From NCBI GenBank assembly GCA_020086605.1, contig JACBWW010000012.1, positions 10,753,441 through 10,817,440 of the forward strand: 64,000 bases of DNA, given 5' to 3'. The notes below the pieces were generated by a model, which made no database searches, had not been told where the DNA came from, and was given only the letters and a program-made list of their open reading frames with translations. The DNA is from Lanius collurio. Taxonomy: Eukaryota; Chordata; Aves; Passeriformes; Laniidae. Of this stretch, positions 47,100 to 59,945 are shown one piece after another. Positions within the stretch are counted from its first letter, which is position 1. The number at the start of each line of letters is the position of its first letter. The translations under genes and the position numbers were made by a program.

Positions 47100-49084
47100 C
47101 TTCCTTTATTTGCAAATCTGCTCTATTTGCCTCCCAAGTAATTACTTTGCTTCATCTGCTAAACCTGGGAAATATGAAGCATTATTTAAAACCTGCTGTT
47201 ACTGCTGAGGAGAAATGAGCCATCCCCAACACGATTCAGTGTGCCAATAGAGGCCTGGTAAAAATAATGCATTGGCATAATCTCTTTTTCTCCTTTTTTT
47301 TCCCTGGATCTAGGAAATACTGCATGTTATTTTGTCTCACCTTTGCTCTTCAGATCCTCTCTAAATTTAGCTGATTCATGCTTTTTCTTTTAGGATAAAT
47401 AATCTTTGTAATTTATTTTAGCTGGTGAAGTCTGTGTGCTGTTTTCAGACAGCTGGGTATGAAGATCTTCAAATGACTTGCACATACTAAAACATTTAAG
47501 AACATACAGTTGGCCTAAAACCACATACAAAGGCCATCAGTTCAGCAAATCTTAGTATTTTCTCAGGGACACACAAATGCTAAAGCTGGGGCTTGTTCTT
47601 TAAAGATATCTTACAGCTGTTCTGAATTCAATTGCAATATCAAGTAAACAATATTTAATTTCCAGTAACCTCAGCTAAATGTCACGGTTCCATAGCCTTT
47701 GAGTTCAACTCGGAGCAGAAATCAGGGAACTCTCCAAACCATTCCCCATTCACAGATGACTGAAGTGGTGTTCACATCCCCCTGGTCCAACTGACCAGCT
47801 GATTTCCCTCTTCAGAAAATTGCAGAACAACAATGCTTAAATCAAGGTTCCCAAAACCGTCCTGTATTTTCGGAGATAGCATTTCCAGGCTGCTGCAGGA
47901 GTGACCAGGGCCGTAACCCTTTTGATTGCTTGCATTGTGGGTGATTGCAGCCAAACAGTTGAAATTCATTACAACCAGCTGCTGTGCCATGAATAAGGCA
48001 GGAGTGATTCCTCTTGAAAGACCTTTGTTCAGGTTTTCATGTTGGGAGCTGCAGATGGATGGTCAAATCCCATGCCCAAGCAATGGGCAGCAGCTCACAG
48101 GCCTTCTTCCCTGCTACCCTGTGCAATGACAGAGGGAGAGGATAATACACCAGGGGTGTTAGGACCCATAAGCCCCAGAACTGGGTTCCTGCTCCAAGCC
48201 TTCTCAACCTTTTAAATTCTGTCCTGACACATCCTCTGGGGGCAGTGCATGCTCTAGACACTCTCAGCACGCTGGTGTGGTGTGCCTTAATCCCTCTGAT
48301 TTACTCCCCTCCCTCTCTCATTCCTTCTTTCTGGATCCTTTCTTCTGCTTGATGGATTTATTATCACAGCTGAGAGGCCACCCAAGACACTGATCCCAGT
48401 TCAAAAAGCCCTTCCTGAAGTTGCCTGATCGTAGTAGTCCCTTTGACCCCTGAAGCAGATGCCAAGAATCTGCCCCCAGGTCCCTCTCCAATTCCCCCTT
48501 GCCTGAGGCAATGTCTATTACAACAGGAAAGCAGAGGTGACTCCAGTGGAATAGGAAGATGCCTTCAGGCAATGCAGCAACTCCCAGCTACTCTAACTCC
48601 AGTGTTATCCTGGGGTCCCTTTTTATATTTACAGTTTTCAGAAACTTGTCTCTGAAGATCTTACATCTTATCCTGGCCCAAAGTGCTTGCCTGCATTTTG
48701 AGTTGTGAAAACTATAGCAAAGACCCAGTGAAAATTCTGTCACCTCCCAAGTCCAAATGTCCAGCCTTGGCAGCCACAACTCCTGCACAACCAGTTCTCC
48801 CTGCTGGCTTTTTCCATCCTCCGTTGGTCTTTCTTCTCTTCTGCTTTTCATTCCCTTTCATTTCTCCTCCTGTCCTTTCCTCCACGGCATCAGTACTACA
48901 TCTTGCTACTTCCTTCTCCCTCCTTCCCTTGCCTCAGTCAGCTCTGTTCATGGTCATGAACACACCACGTCTGTAACACTGGAGCTGCTTGAAATCCCCT
49001 GATTTTTAGGTTTTAGAAGCAAGAAAGAGCTTTGCATGAAGTAAGTACTTCCTCATTGTGCCATGCCTGGCACTGGCTATAAAC

Positions 49085-49175
49085 TAAATCACTTCTCCCA
49101 CACACTTCATTAGCGGTAATGAAATCCGGGCTGGCCTCCTTAGCATGGCATCCATATGCAAATGAATTTCCTCAG
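49085..49175. promoter_or_regulatory. Candidate regulatory element with octamer motif
   Basis: The segment contains CATTAGCGGTAATG, a short imperfect dyad of homeodomain half-sites, and the POU octamer ATGCAAAT (49156-49163) in non-repetitive sequence. It is 4 kb downstream of the UBE2E2 poly(A) site. Function is inferred from motifs only. Confidence 0.25.
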
Positions 49176-51470
49176 CTCAAAGGATCTGCAGAGGCCAGTG
49201 CATGGCTGCTTGGGATGCCTCCAGCAGCCTCTCTCAGGTCACAACTGGAATATATTTGGGGACTACTACTTACCAGGAAGAGTTTTATGATACCTTTAAA
49301 TCCATCATTCTGCACCCTAATTCCATCATGAACTTTAATAGGGACTTACAGCTCTCTGGAATAATAAAAAGAGCAAAGAAAACATCCCTTTCATGTGTAG
49401 TTTGATTGTGAAAGAAACTAGTCATGGACTAATGGAAGGTTAAAACAAAGACAGGGTTACTAAGACACTCTAATCCCTTGCCAGTCCTAAATTATAAAAA
49501 TCCCACCTCGTGTAACAGCTGAATAAAATACGCATTTACTTCTATAGAGTTTGAAGAGCGAAATCCAGAAACTTCATTATCCAGGTGTCCTGATTGTACA
49601 TGTGGATGATCAGATCGTGCATTTTGGGAGAGGTTTTCAAGGGAAATGCATCCACTGGGAAGAGCTTTCCAGCACCCTCATCTCTTCACCTTAGTCAGGC
49701 TGCACTCAGGATTCCCTCCTTGATAGTCCCTTGGGAAACAAGAACCTCGGGTCATTCCTTTTTGTCGCTGCTCCTCAAATACACTTACTCACAACAGGCA
49801 TTTGTTGCTGCAGAATCGGTGCTGGGGTCCCCTTTTGTGTCACTGAGGACCTTGGGGTCAGGCAAGACAAAGGGTCACACTTCAGTTTCTGTGAAACGCC
49901 TCCTTTCTTTGCAGTTGACTCATACCCTTTGTAAGGCCCTGAATGGAGCCTCTTCGCATGAATGGGGCTCCTACCACACCTATTTCAATACAGCCCTGCT
50001 CCTTTCTTCACTTGCCATAAATGGGGCAGGGGAAGTGCTTTGCTCATCAGCTTTGGAAACACCTTGCTGATAGCACAGCTGAGCTGGGCGCTTGATCACT
50101 CTCAAACTCTCCCGCTTACATTTCTCAGACACCTCCCAATTATATGACCATTTCTCTAGTAAACACTGCTCAGTGCCAAGGATCTGCAAAAATCCTGCTT
50201 CCTTTGTCCTTTAGACCACATGCAGCCTTCATCCCTGCTCCTCTTTGCTGCTCCCCGTTTCCTAAATCTGCTTCTTCTCTCAGGCTTCAGGCACCCAAGT
50301 CACTTGTTTAACCCAGCAAACATCAGTCACCTCTGCTCCAAGCTCCTTTCGGCCCAGCACTGTCTCAGTGTGGTGCTCCAACATCTCATTGAAGAAGGGA
50401 AAAGTCCACCCCAGCACAAGAGATTGCTGCCATCTTTGCAAAACTAGAGATGAAAACCTGCTTTATTCTCCTTTTTGTGGAAGAGCATGTAATCCTCCTG
50501 GTGCTCAGCACCCATACTATGGTACAAATCCTCTCTCTGCAGATCTCTTGATCTCAAAGTTCACAGCACCACTCTCCTTTGGTCTTCCAGTATTGCTAGT
50601 AGTAGCAACACGGTTTGTATTAAATGTCCTGAATGTTGAATATCTAATAAACTGAATGAAGCTTCCCCAAAAAAATCTGTATGGTCGTAAGTTTGTCATC
50701 TTTTACCCAGGAAACTAACTGAGTAAATTTAAAAGTCGCTTCTGTTTCCTGTTCTGCTTCATTAGGTACCATCCACCCATTACCTCTTGCCGCTGTTTCA
50801 AAAGAAAATCTTCCTGAAATCTACTTAGAATTTAAATCCTTATTGCAAAGCATCAAAGAATAATCACAATGTGTTCTGTCATATCAAGGTAATCTAATCA
50901 GAAAGTCTCTTAGAATTATTTATATACATACATTTTAATGATAATTTAATAATTGATAGGCTTAAAGAAATAATCTCATTCTCTTCTATTTCATAATATA
51001 CATCATGAAACACTATATTTCATTACCATGTACATTTGCCATTTTATCTACTCAAAATAAATGCAGATTATAGTAACTTTGATCAATAATTTTCTAGAGG
51101 AAGAAGACGACTATTTCTTTTGCAGTGTAGCATGTGTGAACTTACTTGTCTTAAAAACATAATCCTATTTGTAACTTCTTCCTTTCAATTTGAATAAAAG
51201 ATTGAGTGAAGTCTGCAAACAAATAATGCCAGTAGTCACTCGAGCCCCTCTAATGTGCTGGTTGGAGCTGCAAGGTGTAACCACTCTGTCTAATTTTCAG
51301 AGGTGGCACTGAAACGCTGGAGGCAGAAGGACAAGACATGCAGTCAGATGTCAAGAAAAAAACAAAAAGTAATTACAGAAATAAACACTGCACTCATGCA
51401 CTACAAATTTCCTCCAGCAGTGTATACATCCTTGCTTCTCATCTCTGCCTCTCCCCTGCCGAGTCCCCAG

Positions 51471-51522
51471 GAGCAGATATGTGTGTGTGTTGTTGCATTT
51501 TTAACACACATATCCCTGCTCT
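51471..51522. repeat. Imperfect inverted repeat (hairpin) with GT/AC arms
   Basis: The left arm GAGCAGATATGTGTGTGTT (51471-51491) pairs with the right arm AACACACATAT..CTGCTC (51503-51521), leaving a loop of about 11 nt and short bulges. Part of the pairing comes from GT/AC simple sequence, which raises the chance of coincidence. Confidence 0.75.
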
Positions 51523-53947
51523 GCACACACACTGGCACCTCCAAGACCAAAGAGGGTTAAACCTCCAAGTGCCCCAAACAATGTGGTGTTGGGTGAAAGC
51601 ACAACCACCTCCAGTGCTGCCCACCAGGGTGGTTCCATCAGTGCAGAAGGTGAAATAAAAAAAATAACACTCACAGGAATTAATGGTGGGGCACTTAGGA
51701 ATTCAAAAAGGGGGAAATGTCAGTGGAAACCTTCTGTAGGTTTAGCAGAAGTAAACTTGTCTACATGAGTCAATTAAGGATCAAAATAGTCATAGATGAT
51801 TATCCCAAAGTACGGAGCAGCTTTTCCCTGCTGTTGCACTACACCATGGTAAAATGGTAAAACAAGCCACTTCCACTAGATACCTAGTATATAGCCCTGA
51901 AATTTATAGCCTTGTATCTTGAGAGAGAGACATACTTAAATGTTAGTTGCCTAATTCATGACTGCTATTATACCGTTGAATAAGAATGATTAAAGTTATT
52001 AGAAATATTTAAATCTGCTAAAGTAAAATCACTCCTCAGGTTGAACTTCCCAACACTAAATACTTGTCTTTTAAAGACCTGTTCCTCTAAATAAACATTC
52101 TTGCTACCAGAAAGCAGCAAAGCCAATCTGCAAGGAAAATAAAAAATTCTCTCCAGGTCTTTATTAAATCATTTGGGAAAAGTAAAATATGTTAGAGTTA
52201 GTTGTTCTCCAGGGAAGTGGTAGGGTGCTAAGTTGTGGTTGAAATTACTTCCCTTTTTCCTACAGCAGCTACCACACTGCTCCACCCTTCCTGAGGAGGA
52301 GGGACAGACCACAAGACAAATGCACAGTTTCAACTAGCTTGCTCCATGGTTAAATTCATGCCCTCAGACAACCTGTAGATGTGCACAGCCATCCTTGATC
52401 CACCAAGCTCAGCACGTGAAGATGTTTTTCACAAACAAGACTTTTTTGTGGTAGGTAGTTTTGCCCAGGGGACAAGATTTCAATGGTATTTTGTATCAAT
52501 TCTAATACAAAACTCATCAGAAAAAAACTATTTATCTGTGTCACTGCTCCTCCAAATATTTAGACACGTAGCTGTATTTCTTGCATATGTGTGAGATCTC
52601 TAACCAATCTGCTTCAGTTGGCCAAATAACTTTTCTCCCTTAGATTGTTTTCCCTTCATATTAACTTGTTTTTTAAGTATTTTGCTTGTTAAAGTGTCTG
52701 CCCTCAGTATGAGTTTACTTTAATTTCACTGAAGTACTTAAAAAACAGCCCTGCACGGATTTGCCACACAAATGTTGCAGCACTGAAAATCTGAATATAA
52801 AACACCGTGTAAACCTAAATTAAATTGCCCAACAGGAATTGATTTTTATTGTATCAGCTGATAGAAAAACAAAATGTAAAAAACACACTGAAAAGTAAAT
52901 TCATTTAAGTGCTAGTAATCTGGGGTGTCATTAGTAGCACAAGCAAAGAGAGGTGTGATTTCCTACGTGTCATGTTCAGGCTGGCTCTGGTGCTCTAACC
53001 AGCTGAGCTCTGCCAGGAGGAAGAGATCTGGAAGCGGAGGAGTGAGCTCCAGAGATTTTCTGTGACCTCTCCTCTGGGTCTGATGGCCACAACAGGTGGC
53101 CCTGGAGGTGGAAGCTGGATGGAGAGTGGGTAAGGGGTGAAGACTTTCCTTGCTGACCAGATCATGCATAGGAGACTACCAGAAAAGTTGGTTGTTGAGC
53201 CAGGGTAAACAGGACTTTTACTTGAGGTTCAAGAGCTGCCTAACGGCACGATTCCATTTCTATTTATTGTAATTTGGCTGCAATTGCTTTTAGTTTCATT
53301 TTTGGGGTTTTTTAGACTGGCTTTCTGGGCTTAAATGTGTTCCTGTTGTTCCTGAGTTGACTCCAACTGAAACCATATATTCTCAATGTTTATTTAGGCA
53401 ACGGTGTCATCTGAGGTTGTGGACTGGAGGTACCGATGCTTCTGACCTCTCGTGTCACATGAGGGAAAGGATCATGAGTATTTCTATGTATGAGCCTTTT
53501 TGCAAAATAAAACACTGCTTCATTTCAGCAACTGAAGACCCAGGGGGTGCCTCAGTTGTTAGATGTCAGTTGATAAAACCGTAGGATGTATTTTCTGTTT
53601 CAGGTGAAAGCTTACTGTAAATGGGACAGATTTACCTGCAGCTTAAAGGACACCCACAGAAAGTATGAGAGACCTGCAAAACACCATAGCTTTTAAATCT
53701 GAATTGAAAGAGAGATGATCACTGGGAAGTAATGGTGGCCTTGAATCAACTTCAGTTCTTGTGTAAATGATCCTCTGCCTCTACACTTCTCATTCCCTCA
53801 TGGTGCACTCAGATGGGCTACACTGTCGGTCTTGTAGCTTTAGTTTTCTTACGTCCTTCACAGACTTCACACATCATTGTTTTGTCAGACTCCAGATATA
53901 ATGTATACCATTACAGCTGTGGAGGTATATACATTGTTAATATTAAA

Positions 53948-53977
53948 CTTTTTTTTTTCCTTTTTTTTCCTTCTCCT
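53948..53977. repeat. Homopyrimidine tract, 30 nt
   Basis: Thirty uninterrupted pyrimidines, followed after one G by a further T-rich run to about 53989. Confidence 0.95.
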
Positions 53978-54731
53978 GTTTTTTTTCCTGACAAGGCTAA
54001 AAAAAAAGGAAGTCCTTGAATAAAAACAGAAAAAATGTCTTCTTGATTAACTTGTGACATCCAGTGGGAACTTTCAGACCAAGCAGTAAAAGCTGACAAA
54101 GTGAAGCAAGTGATATTATAGTATTTAAGTGCAACATGTTGCACGACTTCAATAGGGGAAGCTGCCTACCTGGCCTTGAAATGCCTGCATGTGATAATTC
54201 TGCCTTGGAGAAACTGATTCATTTCCATGCTTTCTCTCTCCAAAATCTCCTTCCATCTCCTTCCACAATGAAGCAAGCAATGCTCAAAACTATACTATTC
54301 TCAAAGCTGGTGAGAAGTAACTGAAGTTAATTAAAAGAGCAAACTTGGAGATTTTAACTTTACTCTTAGGAAAGTCAAAGCAAGTTTTGCTACTTTTTTT
54401 GAGCCTTAACAGGGTGAGAGAGGGAACTGCTTTTTATAAATCTTGTGGTTTTCGATGTTACCCTGGCTGGTTCAGATTTAGCTTGGCCTTTAAACAACCG
54501 AGCTCTGAGTTTTACAGTTAAGTGAAGATGTGGGCAGAGCTAGGAAGTGGCGCTGATGCTAACCAGTGTGGAGCTTCCTTTGGGCTCTGCTTAGCCCTCT
54601 CTAGTGAAAATAGCCAGAAAGTTACAGGGAGGCTGAGACTGAACTCTCTCCACATTTTCCAAAAGACAAGTCAAAATACACCCTTGGCCCGAAGTAATGG
54701 GCTCTGCTGGAAGTCTGCTAGAGCCAAGAAT

Positions 54732-54762
54732 TAAACCTCAGTTTCCCCATGTTTTAGATGTG
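54732..54762 (-). mobile_element. Possible MIR (ancient SINE) fragment
   Basis: AACCTCAGTTTCCCCATG followed by TTTTAGATG resembles the reverse complement of the MIR core (CCTCAGTTTCCTCATCTGTAAAATG). Only about 30 bp match, so this is tentative. Confidence 0.3.
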
Positions 54763-55755
54763 GCACTCATTTTTCTTATCAAAAGGCTTACTTTTCTCTA
54801 TTCAGTATGGGCTCCTGGCCCATAAACAACAATTTTCTTTCAGTTTAATTAAGACACTTTTGTCTGCCAGGATGCCATCAAATCTATCTTTAATTGTATT
54901 GCCAGTCACAGCTCATTAGCCCCGTAGGCACAGTGGTCAAGCTGAAATACTAAACAAGTAAACACTGATGAGAACAAGTTGTGAAGATATTTCATCAGTT
55001 CATAAAACACATGAGAATGAAGATTTTTCTTCCTTTTTGAAGAAAAAGCCCTCCAGCAATGCAGAGGTGACACATTCTGAAAAAGGAAAGCGATTAGCAG
55101 TTCTAGCCCCTATCTCTTTCCATCTGAGAGTTGGGGTTTGACTTTGAATTTGGCCTCAGCATTGCAAATCCTGTCTTCTTCCTCCCAGTGCTGCCCAGCA
55201 TAACTGCTCTGGCCCTATTTCCCTACTTATGCTGTGCCACTTTGCACAATATTCCAGTTTTAAGCATGCAAAGCTTCTTTTTGGTCTTTTAGCCTCTTCA
55301 CAAGGTTACTTGGTCTTTTGTTTGTCATGCAGCAAACCCATCGGTTTACTATATTTTCTCCCATTGTTTTGCTTTTCCACATGTTTTTTATCCAGCGCTG
55401 TTTGCCCGATGTGGGTTAAGCAAGGCCCTGTGGAGTCTGCATGCTTGGGTGAAGCACACTACTTCCTTTGCTTATTTCCTTTCCCTTACAACGTCTTCAG
55501 AGGTTGTAATATATGATAACGTACATGAGACATCGTTTCTATTTATAGGTACAGACAGATATATATGAAGTGTGGAAGAGACAGTGCTGCATAATGTATG
55601 AGAAAACTTCTTTACAGATGGGCACTTATCTTCATATTTAAGACTCTGTCTATGTCACAAAACACTGGTAAATCCAGACTGGGTGAAGGGTATCCTGTCA
55701 GAAATCTCAGCTGTCTTCTTGCTGTAGGGCTTTGCTTTTTCTTGCCTTTTCTTTA

Positions 55756-55814
55756 TTTTTTTCTCTTTTTTCTTTTTTTTTTCCCTTCTCTTTTCTTCTT
55801 TTTTTCCCCTTTCC
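55756..55814. repeat. Homopyrimidine tract, 59 nt
   Basis: Fifty-nine uninterrupted C/T residues, inside a wider pyrimidine-rich stretch starting near 55731. A tract this long can adopt triplex (H-DNA) structure when it has mirror symmetry; symmetry here is only partial. Confidence 0.95.
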
Positions 55815-56253
55815 ACTTATTTTTATTAGGTTCCAGCTTCTTCAATGTCTTTGAATTTCCCATAAATTGACTTACGTCTCCTCTAGAAAGATCTGACTTA
55901 GTCCTCGGTATCCTTATCTTAAAACAGGGCTAGTAGAATGACCAGGTAGAACAGCTGCTACAAGGAGGAATAGCCGAAGTTGCGGGAGCCTTCCCTGGGA
56001 AGCATGGTTACTGCTCAGCTCCTCGCTTCTCTTCAGCTTAAAGCTTTGTCTCTAATTCTGCAGCCCAGATTTTAGGGTAACAGGGATTCAAATGTATGCT
56101 GAAGCCCGAGGGTATGGCTTGACAGCACCGCTTAGATCCTCTAATGGCTCCCTGGTGTTGAAAGGGAGAAGCCCTTCTCACTTCCAGTCATGCATTTCCA
56201 TGCTCGTAAGGACTCTTGCTGAGCTGAGTGATTTTACTGACCTCGCAGAAACC

Positions 56254-56271
56254 GTGTGTGTGTGTGTGTGT
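56254..56271. repeat. (GT)9 dinucleotide repeat
   Basis: Nine uninterrupted GT units in the intergenic region. Confidence 0.95.
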
Positions 56272-58767
56272 CTAGGGAGGAGGGTCAGGTTAAATTTTGG
56301 ATAATTTAGCAAGGGATGGGATTAAACGGCCTGGGCAGAGGTGGAGGGAGCAGGACTACAGGGATGAGATGTCATCCTTCTGAACCTCGAGGTCCCACCC
56401 TGCCTCAACTAAGCAATTCCACGCCTTTCTTTTCACTGGCCCTAGTGTGCATCTGACCTGGTGTCGAGTCACTCCAGAATGCTAAATCGGTAGAAAAGGG
56501 GTGGATTTTAGGGTGTCGAGGGTGTGTGTCTGGCTTGCATGCCCAAATGGCTCAGACCAGCGTAAGACAAGCACGAGATTCGGCGTGAGAAAGAAGATGG
56601 GGAACCAGGGATGGGAAGTCGGGTGGGATTGCAGCAGACAGCAATTAAATTGTTTTAAGCTGCTGTTTTGTGGCAGTCTGAGCCAATTTTAGGGGTGGCT
56701 TAAACCCAAGTGTAAGGATATAGTTAAGTACCAAATGAAAATATTTTCTTCACTAAATCTAAATATGAGCATTGTATAGCTATTTTCCTCGGTTTCACAA
56801 ACACTCACATTAAGCATTTTTAAATGTTGAAAGTATTTATAGTCAAGGAGGCAGCTCTTTAAGAGCTGTGTCCCATTGACTGCTAGTCACTCCTGTGGCT
56901 GCGGGAGCAGTGCCCCTTGCTAAGAGGTTTCTGCTAAAATCTCTTTGATTGCTTCTCCGTTTGGAGCAGGGTTATGCCAAGAAGGAGACCATGTCTTCTG
57001 GAGAGCTGGCAACGGGAACCGAGTTTTCTCTTGCAAATATGTATCGGTAAAAATTTTTATCACTAGCCTTTCTCTGTGTGTTGCTTTGTCTGTGCCCAGT
57101 TGCCGCAGAAAGGAGGAATCCCTCCCTAACTGCATCTGAGTGCCGGTGCCCATCAGCTCTCGGCAGAGCCTGGAGCAAGCAGGTCTACTGTGATAGCGTT
57201 CGTGGGGTGTATGTGTCAGGGGATGCTCATATTAGGGAATGCTCAAAAATACAGCACCCTTCTGCGGCTCTGCAATTGCCCTAGGAGCAGCCTGGCTGCT
57301 GTAATCTCTGAAGTCCAGCGTCGGGGGTCCCTCTTATCTCTCTTGCCAGTGTGAATTGATCTCTGGGCAAATCTGCAAATGAATGGCTGCAGATGGGAAA
57401 AACAACCGGGGATAAATGCTTCCTTTGTGCCTGTAACTACCACAAACGCCATTAAGGGACATGCCAAAACCTTAATGAAATAGTGCTGGGTACGTTCTCC
57501 CTGTCTCTGGGGCAAGCCAAAGTGGATGGGAGCATGATGCCTTGCCTTGTTTCATCCGGGGTCTCCATCCAAAAAACAGTCATTCTATCCTTACACAGTG
57601 CTCCAAAAACTGTGGAAATGGTCTCAGCATCCTGCCAGGTCATTTTGTCTTGGAATCTGTTGGCCCACAAAAGCTGCTAAACAAAATTACAAAGTCCCCA
57701 AACCAAACATTAATAAAGGGAGAAGCAATATCTTAGGTGCTTCATTTAGAGGTTGATTTAAAAACAAAATCCAAAACCATCAGTGGGAATGTTTTGCTGT
57801 TTTCAGTATGCTGTGGGCCTGGGTGTTGCCACGTGTTGTGGAAAAATTCGTACACATGACTTCTGAGCTGCGTGCAGCAGCAGTGCAGCGGGAAGCCTGG
57901 AGCATCTGGGCTCTTGTTACAGCAGGAGGGAAGCAGTGCCACAGGAATGAAAGCAATCCTTTCTCTGACTACTCACAAATCTATGCCATACATTTCTCCT
58001 TTTGGTACCCTATAACTGAGCACATTGAGCCGTAATGAGGAACTGAATGGACAGACAGGTAAAGTAATGCAGTCGCATGAGATCTCACCCTGCAGCTCAT
58101 TATATCGGGCTTGTGCAGAATGTGATGTGTTGGCACTACAGGAATACTTGGATCTGGATTCACTCTTCACCCTGTCTTCCCCATGGCAGCTGCAGATAGG
58201 CTATTGATCTTTCTCCTCATTAATCAGAATAATTTTGAAGAAGAAATAAGGGACTCATTTCCTATCCATTCTTCCCCTCAGTTCTTTAATTTACAAACAG
58301 CTTTATTTTGAGCTTTTCCTGTTTCCTGCCTCCTTTATGAGGCACCGTTCAATGACTGCAACTTATTTGGTAGTGATATGACTCACAAATTGTCTGGAGT
58401 TTTGCTTTACAAAGCATTAAGATGTGAGTAAAAAGAGGAAGAGAAGGGCCTTGTTTTTAAATAGGATTTTTTGTGCTGTAACTTGATCAAACTCCAGGTA
58501 AATGGATTCAGTTGTCTGGGGTGGAGGAGGGAAACATGTACAGTCACAGTCATCTTTTAGGTTTATATTTTTAAATGAAAATGAATGCATCTATCTAGGG
58601 AACATATACATCTCCCTTTACTCCAACCTCCAAATCTTTAATTACCTTTCAGCCCTGCTGTGCAGCAATAAAATGCTATTATCTTCACTTTCATTCAGCA
58701 ATTTTGTTTATTTTAATTGAAATTCCTTTTTCAGACAGGAACTGAATGCTTAATGTGCATTTTGCAG

Positions 58768-58858
58768 ACATGGTTTAGTGGTGGACTTGGCAGTGATGGG
58801 TTTACAGTTGGACTCAATGGTCTTAGAGGTCTTTTCCAACATAAATGATTCTATGATT
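58768..58858 (+). mobile_element. CR1 LINE 3' end, ~90 bp
   Basis: The copy runs from GACATGGTTTAGTGGTGGAC through GTTGGACTCAATGGTCTTAGAGG and TCTTTTCCAAC to ATGATTCTATGATT, which is the CR1 3' end including the ATTCTATGA terminal repeat. The copy is in the + orientation and severely truncated. It belongs to a different CR1 type from the copy at 15.7 kb and the same type as the one at 59.75-59.95 kb. Confidence 0.93.
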
Positions 58859-59699
58859 TGTTTCTTACCCTCAGATAAGGAAAGAGGGCAAGAGAAGTAA
58901 AGGACTAGCAGAACCCAGACCCAAGCCAAGAGGTTTACAACCCTGGTAGAGCAGATGGAGGCTTGGTGTCTAAGCAAACTGCAGCAAATCTGCGTGCTGA
59001 ATGGAGAATTTTCTACTTTGCCAACAAAAAATGTGAAACAGAGAAGCCTGCCTTGTACTTAGGATTTCACTGCCTGAATCAAAGACACATGGAAGAACTC
59101 CTATCCTCTTTGGATTGAGTTTGCATTTAGTTTCTAAGAAGAGGACTAACATCCAGTTATTTAACAAAATTATTTGGACTCAGGATGATTTTGCAAAGGA
59201 CCCCCCAAGTCGGCAGAGGAATGACTGAAGCACAGGAAGGGGTTTGAGTATAAGGAAGACACTGAGCAAACTGATATAGTGAGCACTTAGGGACTTCTAG
59301 GGATCTGTGGAACTCAAATATCTAAATAACAATTTAAACCAATTTAAATAGCAGTTAAACCCCAAAAGCTTAAAGTGACTTTTGATTTTAAACTCCCCTA
59401 GAGCTGACAGCTGAACACATGTTCTGCGGCTTAGGCAATGCTCTAAATGTGAACTTGCATTTCAGGTCCACCACCCAAGCCTGGTAATTTCCCACCACAA
59501 TTCATTATTTGGCTTGTTCTCATTTTTTTCCTTAAGGTCTCTCTTTTTTTTTTCACTTCCCCTATTAACAAACTGCTTTGAAATAAAAAAAAAGTCTCCT
59601 TTTAATGCAAATTAACTAAGAGATTTGAATGGATTGCTGCTTTTATGGCAGGCTAGATCAGTGCGAGGACCAGTTGCTAAACTCCCTAATGTGATACAG

Positions 59700-59736
59700 C
59701 AGAGTTTATATATATGTATATGTATATATACACATG
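59700..59736. repeat. TA/TG-rich alternating simple repeat
   Basis: TATATATGTATATGTATATATACACATG-type alternating purine-pyrimidine sequence, directly upstream of the following CR1 copy. Confidence 0.85.
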
Positions 59737-59748
59737 TTAGGGAAAATA

Positions 59749-59945
59749 TCTTCTTTGAAAAGATGGTCAGGCATTGAAATAGGCTGCCCAGGGAAGTGGT
59801 GGAATCATGAAACCTGGAAGTGTCCAAAAGGCATGTGATTGTGACACTTGGGGACATGTTTTAGTGGTGAACATGGTGGCATTGGGATAACAGTCGAACT
59901 CAATGATCTTAAAGGTCTTTTCCAACCTAAATATTTCTATTATTT
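59749..59945 (+). mobile_element. CR1 LINE 3' end, ~195 bp
   Basis: The copy contains GGTCAGGCATTGAAATAGGC, TGCCCAGGGAAGTGGTGGA, ACTTGGGGACATGTTTTAGTG, the ACTCAATGATCTTAAAGG block, TCTTTTCCAACCTAAATA and TTCTATTATTTG, in the order of the avian CR1 3' region. It is in the + orientation and 5'-truncated. The 3' terminal repeat has decayed (TTCTATTATT instead of TTCTATGATT). It lies less than 1 kb from the previous CR1 copy, in the same orientation. Confidence 0.94.

Larger units (their letters stand above)
45651..58767. other. Intergenic sequence downstream of UBE2E2
   Basis: No gene was recognised on either strand. Features inside it are listed separately: a second AATAAA at 46058, the duplicated unit at 46.6-47.1 kb, an octamer-containing segment at 49.1 kb, a hairpin at 51.5 kb, pyrimidine tracts at 53.9 and 55.8 kb, a MIR-like fragment at 54.7 kb and a (GT)9 run at 56.25 kb. 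About 55980-57410 carries more CpG (roughly 35 by eye) than its surroundings. Segments at about 54830-55010, 57340-57480 and 58205-58440 look like conserved non-coding DNA in composition, which cannot be confirmed here. In other vertebrates the next gene on this side is UBE2E1 in the same orientation; its exons are not in the window. Confidence 0.8.

Noticed and set aside
49594..50070. Longest open frame in the window (158 aa, +)
   Set aside because: It has no recognisable domain or motif and no splice or promoter context. Overlapping frames of similar length exist, and composition looks like unconstrained intergenic DNA.
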